Under the pieces are notes generated by a model. The model did not search any database. It saw only the letters and a list, made by a program, of their open reading frames with translations, and had not been told where the DNA came from. A program made the translations under genes and the position numbers. This document shows, in pieces, positions 32,311 through 32,669 of a stretch of 32,669 nucleotides of DNA. The DNA is from Chitinispirillales bacterium (GTDB lineage Bacteria; Fibrobacterota; Chitinivibrionia; Chitinivibrionales; Chitinispirillaceae), in assembly GCA_031254105.1 (NCBI GenBank), contig JAIRVB010000001.1, positions 1 to 32,669 of the forward strand, given 5' to 3'. How positions within the stretch are numbered: the stretch's first letter is position 1; every line of letters starts with the position of its first letter.

Positions 32311-32403
32311 ATAGTATATTTTAACACAATGGTGCAATAATTGCCAATATCCAATATTATGGTAAAAAGTAAGGCTGCATTATTCCAATTTTTTTACCCA
32401 CAT

Positions 32404-32437
32404 GCCGCTCCCAAAACGTTTTTGGCGGCTTTTTTCT
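32404..32437 (+). terminator. Orphan plus-strand terminator
   Basis: GCCGC (32404-32408) with CAAAA pairs with TTTTG and GCGGC (to 32429), followed by TTTTTT. It is a good rho-independent structure for plus-strand transcription, but no plus-strand gene ends here. An unannotated small RNA or a cassette-end terminator are possible explanations. Confidence 0.5.
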
Positions 32438-32460
32438 CAATAAATTTCAAGAAAAATGTC

Positions 32461-32578
32461 GCTTAACATATGTCGGCTTTGCGTTGGTCGCAACAATTTG
32501 AGTGGGTGATACACACACGTTAGTATAAAAACGTATGCGGGTGTATATTGCGCCTAACGCAAAGCCGCTCTGTTATGT
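32461..32578. other. Long imperfect palindrome with attC-like features
   Basis: The left end GCTTAAC (32461-32467) fits the integron R-box pattern RYYYAAC, and the right end GTTATGT (32572-32578) fits GTTRRRY at 6 of 7 positions. Inside, CGGCTTTGCGTT (left) and AACGCAAAGCCG (right) pair perfectly, extended by CGCAA/TTGCG to a 20-bp stem with one wobble and one mismatch. The total length of 118 bp is within the attC range. No integrase or second attC is visible in the window, so this is a candidate only. It could instead be another kind of long hairpin repeat. Confidence 0.35.
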
Positions 32579-32611
32579 GCCGTATATCTTATTTCTTAAT
32601 CTTACTTAATT

Positions 32612-32664
32612 TGGCGTTATTATGGCGTTATTACAGTGCCACTGGCGTTATTATGGCGTTTTTA
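32612..32664 (+). repeat. Four 11-bp direct repeats of TGGCGTTATTA
   Basis: TGGCGTTATTA occurs at 32612, 32623 and 32643, and TGGCGTTTTTA at 32654. The copies form two abutting pairs separated by CAGTGCCAC. The 11-base period would place the copies on one face of the helix. The array may continue past the window edge. Confidence 0.6.
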
Positions 32665-32669
32665 GTTTA

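Noticed and set aside
1-32669. tRNA, rRNA or known riboswitch
   Set aside because: Reading the intergenic regions gave no T-loop GGTTCGAATCC-type segments, no rRNA-like blocks and no recognised riboswitch core.

Overview
The window looks like part of a bacterial chromosome from the FCB superphylum, most likely Fibrobacterota or a close termite/rumen-gut relative. This is inference from gene content: a bacterial geranylgeranylglyceryl-phosphate synthase, tails of Rpn-type proteins, a stump of a BspA-like surface protein, exported proteins with little conservation, and a propeller protein with a sorting-like C-terminal domain. Taxonomy was not tested by any search. No rRNA, tRNA or CRISPR array was seen.

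Layout. 1-1100: duplicated C-terminal pieces of an Rpn-like protein, then an XRE repressor divergent from a small unknown gene, with a perfect inverted repeat between them. 1150-7550: cell-envelope and exported genes (small exported protein, WalJ-like metallo-beta-lactamase overlapping a GT90 glycosyltransferase, a 13-repeat secreted propeller, a methyltransferase, a charged exported protein). 7578-12306: pterin carbinolamine dehydratase, a Zn/Cd-type P-type ATPase, and two NfeD-type membrane proteins. 12606-14687: a primary-like sigma factor, a small unknown protein and a divergent IspE-like GHMP kinase. 15055-15812: a decayed IS1-family element with recognisable terminal inverted repeats. 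15885-22420: a PocR-domain histidine kinase, recA, and alaS overlapping a GGGP synthase gene. 22638-23529: an orphan surface-protein N-terminus and a MNT nucleotidyltransferase followed by a stub where a HEPN partner would be expected. 23626-28214: glycogen phosphorylase, an outer-membrane barrel, a PAC2 protein and an RRM RNA-binding protein. 28215-32669: a MITE-like inverted-repeat element, a 59-aa protein, an exported protein, hisD, ogt, and at the right end an attC-like palindrome and 11-bp direct repeats.

Most genes are housekeeping and stand alone or in pairs (walJ-GT90, small gene-ispE, tandem nfeD, alaS-GGGPS). The less ordinary content lies in the decayed accessory pieces and in several families of short intergenic repeats. 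One family has the core AACGCRGAAATAAAA. Another is palindromes with a CGCGGTTAACCGCG core. A third is a hairpin followed by CGTATAT found downstream of recA, glgP and the RRM gene.
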